DNA of 5,495 nt from an uncultured Mucilaginibacter sp. (GCA_946479225.1 CAMLFI010000203.1:1-5495), one strand, 5' to 3'; counted from the first letter of the stretch, positions 1 through 5,261 are shown. Numbers and translations are program-made. The notes: generated by a model not told the origin, from the letters alone.

Positions 1-198
1 CGGCACCGGTGGTATTGGCGGCACCGGCGGTATTGGCGGCACCGGTGGTATAGGCGGCGGCATTTTTATTGGCGGCAACGGCGGTATGGGCGGCGGAAGC
101 TTCCAGTCTGAATTATTCTGCCTGCCTGATTGCGCCATGGTAGGTTTCGAACTTGTTACAAGTGCGAAAAGCGATAAGATGATGATTAGTTTTTTCAT
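1..198 (-). CDS. Secreted proline-rich hexapeptide-repeat protein (3' end outside window)
   Basis: The ATG at 198 opens a frame that stays open for 66 codons to the window edge. It begins with a clear signal peptide, MKKLIIILSLFALVTSSKPT, and likely cleavage follows TMA before QSGRQ (residue 22/23). A short polar stretch (residues 23-33) leads into an uninterrupted proline-rich tract from about residue 35, made of PPIPPL/PPIPPV hexapeptides. No catalytic domain is visible in the part shown. The start lies 59 bp downstream of the preceding gene's stop and I see no separate promoter in the gap, so co-transcription with that gene is likely. The opposite strand is also open and would read as Gly-rich GTGGIG repeats. 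The signal peptide in this frame, and the uniform minus-strand gene direction, decide for this reading. Extended Pro-rich tracts often act as spacers or cell-surface linkers, but the function here is unknown. Confidence 0.7.
   Translation of the reverse strand, partial: MKKLIIILSLFALVTSSKPTMAQSGRQNNSDWKLPPPIPPLPPIKMPPPIPPVPPIPPVPPIPPVP
2..91. repeat. 18-bp tandem repeat inside the proline-rich gene
   Basis: Three near-identical 18-bp units (2-19, 20-37, 38-55; consensus on + GGCACCGGYGGTATWGGC) are followed by two diverged units (56-73, 74-91). Differences among the first three are silent third-position changes in the minus-strand frame, each unit encoding one PPIPPV-type hexapeptide. The array continues to the window edge, so the copy number is unknown. 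Such in-frame arrays can change length by slippage or recombination without disrupting the reading frame. Confidence 0.85.
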
Positions 199-257
199 TG
201 AATGTTGTGTTTTTTCGGGTTTATGATCTCTTTTTCTATTTTCTTATTTATCTGATC

Positions 258-1121
258 TTAGTTTGATGCTGCTCTTCTTATATTTAGCGGATAACCAATA
301 GTTAAGATCATGCTGGCCCTGTCGCCCGAATAGGAAGTGAGATTGTCTACTCCAAATCCGATAGAGAGTGGGTTTGTGAAAGGCCTGACGCCCACTGAAA
401 CTCCAAGGTTTGTGCTATACCATTCGGCGGCTACATTCATGTGACGAAATACTTCGTATGATACGCCGGCAAATACTGCGGTAGCATATACTCCTTTTCC
501 TTTTTGCACATCAAGGGGACTTTTATAAAGGAAGCGGCCTGTACCTACGCCAATGGTATAACTTAGGGCCGAGGCACCTGGAGTTTTAGAGGGGGCCCAC
601 TGTACGGCATGACTAAAAGCCAGATAAAATGTAGAGCCGGGCGAGTCTGAAATAACACTCGAGGCAAAAAGGCCGATTGTACCAACAGATATGCTGCTTG
701 CTGCCGACAACTGCCTGCTGACAGTAAGATTTGCCGAGAAGTTGGTAAACTTGTTTACATCTGTCATATTTACGCCAACAGCTACATTAACAGCCTTTAC
801 CGGATTACCGGCGCTAATTCCGCCGAAGGCTACAAAATCTCCTTGTTTTTTACGATAAAGCTCCGGGTATGTACCACCAATACCACCAAACAGATAAGTT
901 CCGCTGCCACCAAAGCCGGTAGGTGACATCATGCCCGAAGGCGCATCGTTAGGGGAAAGTAATTGAGCTTTGGGCAAAATGTCGGGTACATTTACCAATG
1001 AGTTTAGTTTTTTTTCCATTGCATTTTCAAAGGATGTTTGGGCAGTTGCATTGGTTGAAAAAACAAAATTTGAAGCTGCGAATGATAGGGCCGCAACACA
1101 CCTTACAAAATTGTTGTTCAC
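258..1121 (-). CDS. Predicted outer-membrane beta-barrel protein, GTG start
   Basis: This 287-residue protein starts with GTG at 1121. An in-frame TAA lies three codons upstream, and the first in-frame ATG (residue 35) would remove the signal peptide, so GTG is the best start. Residues 1-27 form a signal peptide with cleavage after NATA before QTS. A short mature N-terminus (28-70) precedes a long series of amphipathic stretches ending in glycine or aromatic residues: GTYLFGGIG at 74-82, then about 95-104, 107-118, 127-136, 144-153, 164-172, 187-200, 211-222, 228-244, 252-260 and 269-277. These alternate with short polar turns, the pattern of a beta-barrel of about ten to twelve strands. I do not recognise a named family and see no plug, TonB box or OmpA domain. 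A promoter candidate with a leader of about 235 nt lies upstream, and the proline-rich secreted protein follows 59 bp downstream, so the two may be one envelope-directed transcript. The barrel call is inferred from pattern only. Confidence 0.7.
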   Translation of the reverse strand: MNNNFVRCVAALSFAASNFVFSTNATAQTSFENAMEKKLNSLVNVPDILPKAQLLSPNDAPSGMMSPTGFGGSGTYLFGGIGGTYPELYRKKQGDFVAFGGISAGNPVKAVNVAVGVNMTDVNKFTNFSANLTVSRQLSAASSISVGTIGLFASSVISDSPGSTFYLAFSHAVQWAPSKTPGASALSYTIGVGTGRFLYKSPLDVQKGKGVYATAVFAGVSYEVFRHMNVAAEWYSTNLGVSVGVRPFTNPLSIGFGVDNLTSYSGDRASMILTIGYPLNIRRAASN

Positions 1122-1258
1122 GTTAGGTTAGGATTTTAGGTTAAGGTAAGTAGTTACTGTTTGCATAATTGTGAGATTGATTTGATAGTACAAGAGTACG
1201 GTCGGCAAACTCGGGAGCCAATACAAATCACTTGGTATTTTGAAGGGACAAGCTGAAT

Positions 1259-1290
1259 ATTGTTCACAAAAAATAAATGAACAATTTATT
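1259..1290 (-). promoter_or_regulatory. Overlapping inverted repeats in the predicted leader
   Basis: Two inverted repeats share sequence. The first is a perfect 7-bp stem, AATAAAT (1272-1278) with ATTTATT (1284-1290), loop of 5. On the minus strand it is followed by a T-rich run. The second is a perfect 8-bp stem, ATTGTTCA (1259-1266) with TGAACAAT (1278-1285), spacer of 11. Because 1278-1285 is used by both, the two RNA hairpins could not form together, which is the geometry of an attenuator or other RNA switch. Both stems are mostly A/T and weak, so chance in A/T-rich DNA is a serious alternative. Confidence 0.25.
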
Positions 1291-1362
1291 GAAGCATCGT
1301 TAACACCCGGGCGGGCGCTTTTGGTTTTTTAGCAAAAAAAAAATAGAGCCATTGAGGTGTTG

Positions 1363-1393
1363 CAAAAATATGTATTCCCCGAAGCAACGCAAA
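1363..1393 (-). promoter_or_regulatory. Bacteroidota-type housekeeping promoter
   Basis: On the minus strand, TTTG (1393-1390) is followed after exactly 19 bp by TATTTTTG (1370-1363). This matches the phylum consensus of a -33 TTTG and a -7 TAnnTTTG separated by about 19-21 bp, as established for the Bacteroides primary sigma factor. Transcription would start near 1358-1355 and run into the barrel gene, leaving a 5' leader of roughly 235 nt. The -7 element overlaps a copy of the TTTTGCAACAC motif that is also found in the array at 1533-1571. Confidence 0.55.
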
Positions 1394-1532
1394 GATTAAC
1401 TATTTGATTAATAATCATTTATCATTTTTTCCTGCAATGACTTTATCGCTGCAAGATGAAGCACAATATTATGTAATAATCTGATTATAAAATACTTGTG
1501 AAATATAAAGCCAACACGGCATTGAAATTTCT

Positions 1533-1571
1533 GCAACACTTTTGCAACACAATAGCAACACTTTTGCAACA
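1533..1571. repeat. Four GCAACA motifs phased at 11 bp (operator-like array)
   Basis: GCAACA occurs on the + strand at 1533, 1544, 1555 and 1566, exactly 11 bp apart each time. Considered as a longer unit, the 17-mer GCAACACTTTTGCAACA is repeated perfectly at 1533-1549 and 1555-1571 with a 22-bp period. A diverged copy (CCAACAC at 1511) keeps the 22-bp phase. Eleven bp is close to one helical turn, so all copies lie on about the same face of the DNA, as expected for cooperative binding by a regulator that recognises direct repeats. It lies 28 bp beyond the hydrolase stop and about 140 bp upstream of the promoter at 1363-1393. Confidence 0.5.
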
Positions 1572-1599
1572 GCAGATTTTAATAACTTCGCCGTTAAAT

Positions 1600-2676
1600 T
1601 TACTTCTTCTCCGTCTGCTCTTTAATAACTTTTATCTCTTCCGGCTTGTAAGGTGTTCCATCTTTTCTAAAAACATCATGAAACCACAAGGCGGGTTCGC
1701 TGCCATTGGCTATTGGGGTATCCCAGGCATATATAGTATTTGTTTTGCCTGATACCAGGCCCCAGTTTACGGCACCCACATTTTGCTTTTTAAGCATCGG
1801 TAAAACGTTACTGAACAGGCTGTTATTACGACGGGCCATATATTCAGTACATATCATAGGTCGGCCATGCGTTTTAAGCAAGTTTAGCACCCGTAAATGG
1901 CGATCAGGGTCTTCGTATTCATGATAAGTAATAATATCAGAGTTTAATGCCTGAAATGTGTTCAGATCAACTAGGTTCCATGCCCAAAGCCCCGAGGAAA
2001 TCGGCTGATCATGCACAGTTTGGCGCGCCCAGCTGAACACTCGTGTTAGCAATTCTAATGACTGATTACCTTTACTAGTGTTGCCGGGTTCGTTATAAAG
2101 ATCCCAAAGCAGAATACGTTTATCACGCCCGAAGGTCGTCATTACGTCTTTCACATAAACAGACAGTTTAGCAAAATCAGCCTCTGCAGTGATCTGCCTT
2201 CCCGGATCCTGCACCCAACCGGAGTTGTGGGTTCCTGGTTTTGGGTCGGACTGCTTCCCTATCTTAGGGTCAGGGTTCCAGCAATCATCAAAAAACACAA
2301 ATATAGTTCTGATGTGATGCTTATCTGCAATGCCTAAGTATTGGTTTAGCCGCTTTTTAAATCCGGAAGGGTCCTGCTGATAGGCTAAACTATGCAAGTA
2401 AACGCGCGTTGTGTTAAAGCCTATGCTTTCTGCCCACCCTAATTCCTTGTCTATCGTTTCAGCATCAAATGTTGATGCCTGCCACATCTCCAGCTGGTTA
2501 ATGGCCGTGCTGGGGATAAAATTGGCACCTACTACCCATGCCTGTTGTTTATACCATGCCTCGACTTTTGCCTTTGACCATTGCGGACTTACAATTTTTG
2601 CAGATCTGTCTGCCTGCGCAAAAAGTGAACCGACATATAACGAGAGGGCAAGTGCGATAATAAGCGTTCTTTTCAT
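1600..2676 (-). CDS. Secreted clan GH-A (GH5-like) glycoside hydrolase
   Basis: This 358-residue protein has a signal peptide at residues 1-20 (cleavage LFA before QADRS), so it acts in the periplasm or outside the cell. The mature part is a single (beta/alpha)8-barrel-like domain. Visible landmarks are GANFIPS near the N-terminus (50-56), TTRVYLHS (89-96, containing the expected active-site Arg at 91), FVFFDDCWNP (126-135), WDLYNEPGN (191-199) with Glu196 as likely acid/base in the Asn-Glu-Pro signature, YHEYED (251-256), CTEYMAR (276-282) with Glu278 as likely nucleophile, and an aromatic strand GAVNWGLVSG (301-310). The two glutamates about 80 residues apart on strands 4 and 7 are typical of retaining clan GH-A enzymes. 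Relatives are commonly annotated as cellulase-family or 1,4-beta-xylanase, but the substrate cannot be read from sequence. There is no carbohydrate-binding module or secretion tail. The gene begins 59 bp after the small membrane protein gene, so it may be read from the sigma operon or from its own weak promoter. Confidence 0.88.
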   Translation of the reverse strand: MKRTLIIALALSLYVGSLFAQADRSAKIVSPQWSKAKVEAWYKQQAWVVGANFIPSTAINQLEMWQASTFDAETIDKELGWAESIGFNTTRVYLHSLAYQQDPSGFKKRLNQYLGIADKHHIRTIFVFFDDCWNPDPKIGKQSDPKPGTHNSGWVQDPGRQITAEADFAKLSVYVKDVMTTFGRDKRILLWDLYNEPGNTSKGNQSLELLTRVFSWARQTVHDQPISSGLWAWNLVDLNTFQALNSDIITYHEYEDPDRHLRVLNLLKTHGRPMICTEYMARRNNSLFSNVLPMLKKQNVGAVNWGLVSGKTNTIYAWDTPIANGSEPALWFHDVFRKDGTPYKPEEIKVIKEQTEKK

Positions 2677-2699
2677 TGGTAGATTAATAAAGCCTGGTT

Positions 2700-2707
2700 C
2701 AAAACTA
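2700..2707 (-). promoter_or_regulatory. Possible -7 box for the glycoside hydrolase
   Basis: TAGTTTTG on the minus strand matches TAnnTTTG and lies 23 bp upstream of the hydrolase ATG, in the 59-bp gap after the small membrane protein gene. No TTTG is found 17-23 bp further upstream (that stretch reads GGTGTTAAAA), so only half of the consensus is present. If real, it would let the hydrolase be expressed separately from the sigma operon, perhaps with help from an activator or another sigma factor. Confidence 0.25.
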
Positions 2708-2735
2708 TAAAAGTTTTTGCTTTTAACACCCTTTT

Positions 2736-2927
2736 TTACCCACTCCTATTTATCCTGCTTTGCGTTTTCTTTTTTAGCAGAATACACAGTATCAGCAGCC
2801 CTAAACAAACACCGGTTAAGGTCCCGCGCAAAAAATCCGGCACGTCAGCTATACGTTGCAAAACCACTACAGACGTAACTAAGGGCAAAATGCAGATAAG
2901 CCATAATGTAACGTTTCTCTTTTTCAT
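2736..2927 (-). CDS. Small two-helix membrane protein of the sigma operon
   Basis: This 63-residue protein has two predicted transmembrane helices, about residues 8-23 (LWLICILPLVTSVVVL) and 34-51 (RGTLTGVCLGLLILCILL). They are joined by a short acidic loop around IADVPDFLRG and followed by a basic, polar C-terminal tail (KKKTQSRINRSG). Positive residues at both ends suggest that both termini are cytoplasmic. Its ATG overlaps the stop of the upstream membrane protein gene in an ATGA (2927-2924), which implies translational coupling. Small proteins with a DFLxGxxxGxxxGL pattern in the second helix are common in Bacteroidota, but I know of no assigned function. From its position it may assist or modulate the neighbouring membrane protein or sigma factor. 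Confidence 0.72.
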   Translation of the reverse strand: MKKRNVTLWLICILPLVTSVVVLQRIADVPDFLRGTLTGVCLGLLILCILLKKKTQSRINRSG

Positions 2928-3508
2928 TGAAGTTGATCGTTTATTTTCTTTAATGATGTTAGCATATCACTCAGTTTGGCCGACTGCTTTTTGAAATTGC
3001 GTGGTCGTAAATAGAAACAACTGAATATCGTCCAACCTACAGCAATCACATAAAATATGGCTGATAGAGCTGTACTTTTTTGCACGAACTCATACAAAAA
3101 CAAAAGCAAACCTATAGAACTAAACAGCAGGCCCATTACCTGCGTATACTTGTAGTAATACAGCTGGTTTCTGCGGGTTTGTTCTAAAAATTGTATAAAC
3201 TCCTTGTTGTTGTAATCTTTCAGATCAATAAATCGTTTTATGGACCTGGCATTTGTGTATACCAATATCACACATGCAATCAAAGTAAATATCATACCCG
3301 CTATAGTGGTTATTGCTAACACCGGCGTGTTGACGAAGAAGGCGAGCATTATAACCATAGCCCCCGCTCCCACTATTATAGACAATACCTTGTTTCGCAG
3401 TTTCTGGTAGCGAAATTTTTTAGCCATCTTCACCATGTTTGCCGTTGTGGGCAGTTCATCGGTTTTTGCCGTTTGCCAAATGGCTTTAAGTTCATTCAAA
3501 TTGTCCAT
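2924..3508 (-). CDS. Four-helix membrane protein, candidate anti-sigma factor
   Basis: This 194-residue protein has a cytoplasmic-looking N-terminus (1-40) containing LNELKAIWQ and a basic stretch KMAKKFRYQKLRNK, a helical hairpin at about 41-60 and 64-85, and a polar central segment (about 86-120) rich in charged and aromatic residues. A second hairpin follows at about 122-141 and 147-166, with a basic C-terminal tail (167-194). It has no HxxxCxxC zinc anti-sigma motif, no FecR-type domain and no signal peptide. Its ATG lies inside the sigma gene, which ends 17 bp later, so the two are translationally coupled. Co-expression with an ECF sigma factor and membrane location make it a plausible sigma-sequestering partner, with residues 1-40 or 86-120 as the likely contact region. 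That role is inferred from gene order, not from recognised homology. Confidence 0.75.
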   Translation of the reverse strand: MDNLNELKAIWQTAKTDELPTTANMVKMAKKFRYQKLRNKVLSIIVGAGAMVIMLAFFVNTPVLAITTIAGMIFTLIACVILVYTNARSIKRFIDLKDYNNKEFIQFLEQTRRNQLYYYKYTQVMGLLFSSIGLLLFLYEFVQKSTALSAIFYVIAVGWTIFSCFYLRPRNFKKQSAKLSDMLTSLKKINDQLQ

Positions 3509-3971
3509 GCTCTCTGAATTTAATAGCTAATTTTTCTTTAATACGATGTATTCTTACGCGAACGGTCCCCGGGTTTAAACCCACAATGTCCGCTATCTCG
3601 CCTTGCGGCAGATCTTCAAGCAGCAGGGAAATAATGATGCGTTCCGTTTCTTCCAGCTCGGCGATCGCGCGGTATAGAAACCGCAATTTTTCTTCAGGAC
3701 TTTCATCGGGCAGGTCCGGCAAATGCAAAGGCAGCTCGGTTTTAACCATGCGCTTACCTACCTCTATTGCCCGCAGACAATTATTTGTGGCTATTCGGTA
3801 GATCCATGTGCTGATCTTTGATTCGTGCCTGAACGAGCCAAGGTTTTTCCAAACCGATATAAAAGTTTCCTGCGTTAGGTCCCTGGCCTGCTCCCTATCG
3901 TTCACATAACCCATGCATACCCTGAATATATGGGGAGAATAAAGTGTATAGATGGTTTCAAAATCCTGCAT
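3492..3971 (-). CDS. ECF-family RNA polymerase sigma factor
   Basis: This 159-residue protein has the two-domain layout and usual length of extracytoplasmic-function (sigma-70 group 4) factors. The sigma-2 domain occupies about residues 4-72, with DLTQETFISVWKNL (31-44, the core-binding region 2.2 type) and STWIYRIATNNCLR (54-67, the -10-melting/recognition region). A linker with PLHLPDLPDESPEEKL (81-96) leads to sigma-4 at about 104-153. There, LPQGEIADIVGLNPGTVRVR (121-140) is the helix-turn-helix that reads the -35 region. There is no extra C-terminal domain. The ATG at 3971 gives the expected start of the sigma-2 domain. It is the first gene of a three-gene overlapping unit with two membrane proteins, the usual layout for a membrane-controlled ECF factor. 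The target promoters and the inducing signal cannot be read from this sequence. Confidence 0.95.
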   Translation of the reverse strand: MQDFETIYTLYSPHIFRVCMGYVNDREQARDLTQETFISVWKNLGSFRHESKISTWIYRIATNNCLRAIEVGKRMVKTELPLHLPDLPDESPEEKLRFLYRAIAELEETERIIISLLLEDLPQGEIADIVGLNPGTVRVRIHRIKEKLAIKFREHGQFE

Positions 3972-3979
3972 AAGCTGGT

Positions 3980-3987
3980 CAAATGTA
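3980..3987 (-). promoter_or_regulatory. Possible -7 box just upstream of the sigma gene
   Basis: TACATTTG on the minus strand matches TAnnTTTG and ends 9 bp before the sigma-factor ATG. No TTTG occurs at the expected distance upstream. If used, the transcript would be nearly leaderless. The poor -33 side and the very short leader make this a weak candidate. The rest of 3988-4102 shows no gene and no other clear signal. Confidence 0.22.
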
Positions 3988-4102
3988 CTTAATGCGGGGT
4001 TGGATACAGCTTGCCTTAAAATGTTACGCTATTATTTATCGGATGACCATTTAGGTTTTGGGGAGCGGTGCTGCTCGGGATTTGATATTGCTTCAAATTT
4101 TC

Positions 4103-4251
4103 ACCAAACGTTCCTATGGAACGTGGGTTATCTGCTGTCATTCTCCTACCAACGAAACATCCCTACGGGATGATCTAGATCTTCGTTCCAGAGGAACGAC
4201 CGGTTGGTAGAAAATAAATAGAGTTTAATACGTTCCATAGGAACGTTTGGT
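4103..4251. repeat. Nested palindromic REP/BIME-like element
   Basis: The outer arms, 4103-4124 and 4230-4251, are perfect 22-bp reverse complements. Each arm holds its own hairpin, ACGTTCCtatGGAACGT (4108-4124) and ACGTTCCataGGAACGT (4230-4246). Inside them is a second inverted pair, CTACCAAC (4146-4153) with GTTGGTAG (4203-4210). This encloses two more hairpins, CATCCCtacGGGATG (4158-4172) and TCGTTCCagaGGAACGA (4183-4199), separated by the palindrome GATCTAGATC (4172-4181). The whole block could fold as a cruciform or a long branched RNA. It fills the gap between two same-strand genes, 42 bp after the esterase stop. Repeated small palindromes with these cores are the style of intergenic REP elements, which in other bacteria are moved by RAYT transposases and protect or end transcripts. 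No transposase gene is present here. Confidence 0.75.
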
Positions 4252-4292
4252 GCCCGCTATCTAATGATGAATGACGCTGTGGGTCTTTGGGT

Positions 4293-5060
4293 TTATTTCT
4301 TCTTTTGCAACATCAACATTTTAGCCGCGTACCTTTTACCCAGCTCATCTGCCGATGGACTATCAAAGTGGAGATTATCGCCACGGTGTACCAGATTTTC
4401 AGTGGTGGCGACAGCGTTGAACGGTACTGCGGACGGTAATTTGTTTATCTCATCATTAATATTGCCGAAAGCGGCATAGCGGCCCATTTCTCCCGCTACA
4501 AAGGGTAGGTTATCATTACCTGTTAATTTGCGGAAACGGCCTATCAATTCTTTTAGTTGCTCTAAATAAGCCTTTACCTGCTCGGGTCGGTTACTGTTTG
4601 ATTCGCCCTGGTGCCAGATGATGCCTTTTATTACGCCCACTTGCATGGCCAGTTTTATACGCGCAACCGCGTCGTCATAGGGGTGCGTACCGGTGGCGAC
4701 ATCCAATGCACCAGGCAACCAACTTTCTATAGGCGAACCGCCCACCGCAGTTGGTATCAGCCCTATTTTAACCTTGGGGTTAGCTTTTAACATTTCTAAG
4801 CCAAAAGCCATGCCGGGCCCAACGGCAGCAGAAGTTTTATCAAAATGTATAGGGTGTTTGGCCTGCACCCATTTACCATCTTTAGTAAGCATCAGTACTT
4901 TTTCGTTTCCGGCATTTGCATAGGCTTCGGTTATAGGGCCACGGCCTGCCATGTTTGATTGACCAGCCAATATATACAGTTCGAAATTAGGATCAGGCTG
5001 CTGGGCACAAGCAGCAATGCTTACAATAGTACATAGCATAAGCAGTAAATATCTTTTCAT
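4293..5060 (-). CDS. Secreted SASA/CE6-type carbohydrate O-acetylesterase
   Basis: The protein has 255 residues if started at the ATG at 5060. The frame extends two codons further to a TTG at 5066, but the ATG gives a normal signal peptide (MKRYLLLMLCTIVSIAACAQ) and is preferred. The segment IAAC could be a lipobox with Cys18 lipidated. Otherwise, signal peptidase I would cut after ACA. The mature domain is an SGNH/GDSL-like hydrolase of the SASA type: ILAGQSNMAGRG (30-41) with nucleophile Ser35, the oxyanion-type glycine block TAVGGSPIESW (104-114), the family signature WHQGESN (149-155), and GDNLHFD (227-233) with Asp228 and His231 completing the triad. The family removes acetyl groups from sugars, including acetylated xylan (CE6) or sialic acids. 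The compact single-domain size fits CE6-type acetylxylan esterases better than the long sialate esterases, but the substrate is unproven. It stands alone between a terminator candidate and the REP-like element. Confidence 0.9.
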   Translation of the reverse strand: MKRYLLLMLCTIVSIAACAQQPDPNFELYILAGQSNMAGRGPITEAYANAGNEKVLMLTKDGKWVQAKHPIHFDKTSAAVGPGMAFGLEMLKANPKVKIGLIPTAVGGSPIESWLPGALDVATGTHPYDDAVARIKLAMQVGVIKGIIWHQGESNSNRPEQVKAYLEQLKELIGRFRKLTGNDNLPFVAGEMGRYAAFGNINDEINKLPSAVPFNAVATTENLVHRGDNLHFDSPSADELGKRYAAKMLMLQKKK

Positions 5061-5227
5061 TTTCAACAGGAAGTTAGGATTAACTGGTGTTTAAAGATGG
5101 ATATTATTGATGTTAAATGCAATCTTTAAATAACGGAGAGTGACAGCAAACTCTTGCAAACATTCTCTCTTAGCCCTGTCCCCGCTATTGATACCGCGAT
5201 CCTGTTAAAGATAGAAGTGTAGCTAAC

Positions 5228-5261
5228 AAAAAAAATAGCCGATCGCATTACGATGAACTAT
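5228..5261 (-). terminator. Possible intrinsic terminator after the CBS-domain gene
   Basis: Beginning 12 bp past the CBS gene stop, the minus strand reads ATAG-TTC-ATCG-TAATG-CGAT-CGG-CTAT. This is two 4-bp stems separated by a 3x3 internal loop, followed at once by eight T (5235-5228). Position and T-run fit a rho-independent terminator, though the stem is short and interrupted. It would separate the CBS gene from the esterase gene. The remaining gap, 5061-5227, shows no gene and no promoter matching both boxes of the consensus. Confidence 0.35.

Larger units (their letters stand above)
1122..1599. other. 478-bp non-coding region upstream of the barrel gene
   Basis: No open frame here has credible coding character on either strand. 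The + strand frame beginning at 1498 runs into the antisense of the hydrolase and looks spurious. The region holds, in minus-strand order, a GCAACA array (1571-1533), a consensus promoter (1393-1363), an isolated GC-rich patch (about 1316-1303) in otherwise A/T-rich DNA, runs of A and T around 1325-1343, and A/T-rich inverted repeats (1290-1259). It therefore looks like an upstream regulatory region plus a long 5' leader. Confidence 0.6.

Noticed and set aside
2..226. Open + strand frame of about 75 codons, Gly-rich (GTGGIG repeats), reminiscent of glycine-rich surface proteins
   Set aside because: The minus strand over the same bases has a clean ATG plus signal peptide feeding into the repeat, and all other genes are on the minus strand. 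The C-terminal part of the + frame has no protein-like features.
1302..1343. GC-rich patch followed by T and A runs on +, looking like a terminator
   Set aside because: There is no + strand gene to terminate, the GC-rich part does not form a good stem, and on the minus strand the order of patch and T-run is wrong for a terminator.
1498..1752. Open + strand frame of 84 codons covering the GCAACA array
   Set aside because: It has a GTG start, gets its Leu/Gln/Thr-rich segment from the tandem DNA repeat, and then runs antisense into the hydrolase gene.
4063..4076. GAGC...GCTC inverted repeat upstream of the sigma gene
   Set aside because: It has only a 4-bp stem with no T-run or motif support, so it is expected by chance.
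4103..4251. CRISPR array
   Set aside because: The repeats are inverted and nested with unequal gaps, not direct repeats with regular spacers, and no cas genes are nearby.
1600..5060. A polysaccharide utilisation locus
   Set aside because: Two carbohydrate-active enzymes are present, but there is no SusC/SusD pair or sugar sensor, and the enzymes are separated by the sigma operon and a REP-like element.
5061..5160. Promoter for the esterase gene (TTTG at 5150-5147 with TTATTTAAAG downstream)
   Set aside because: The downstream half does not match TAnnTTTG, so I could not support a specific promoter.
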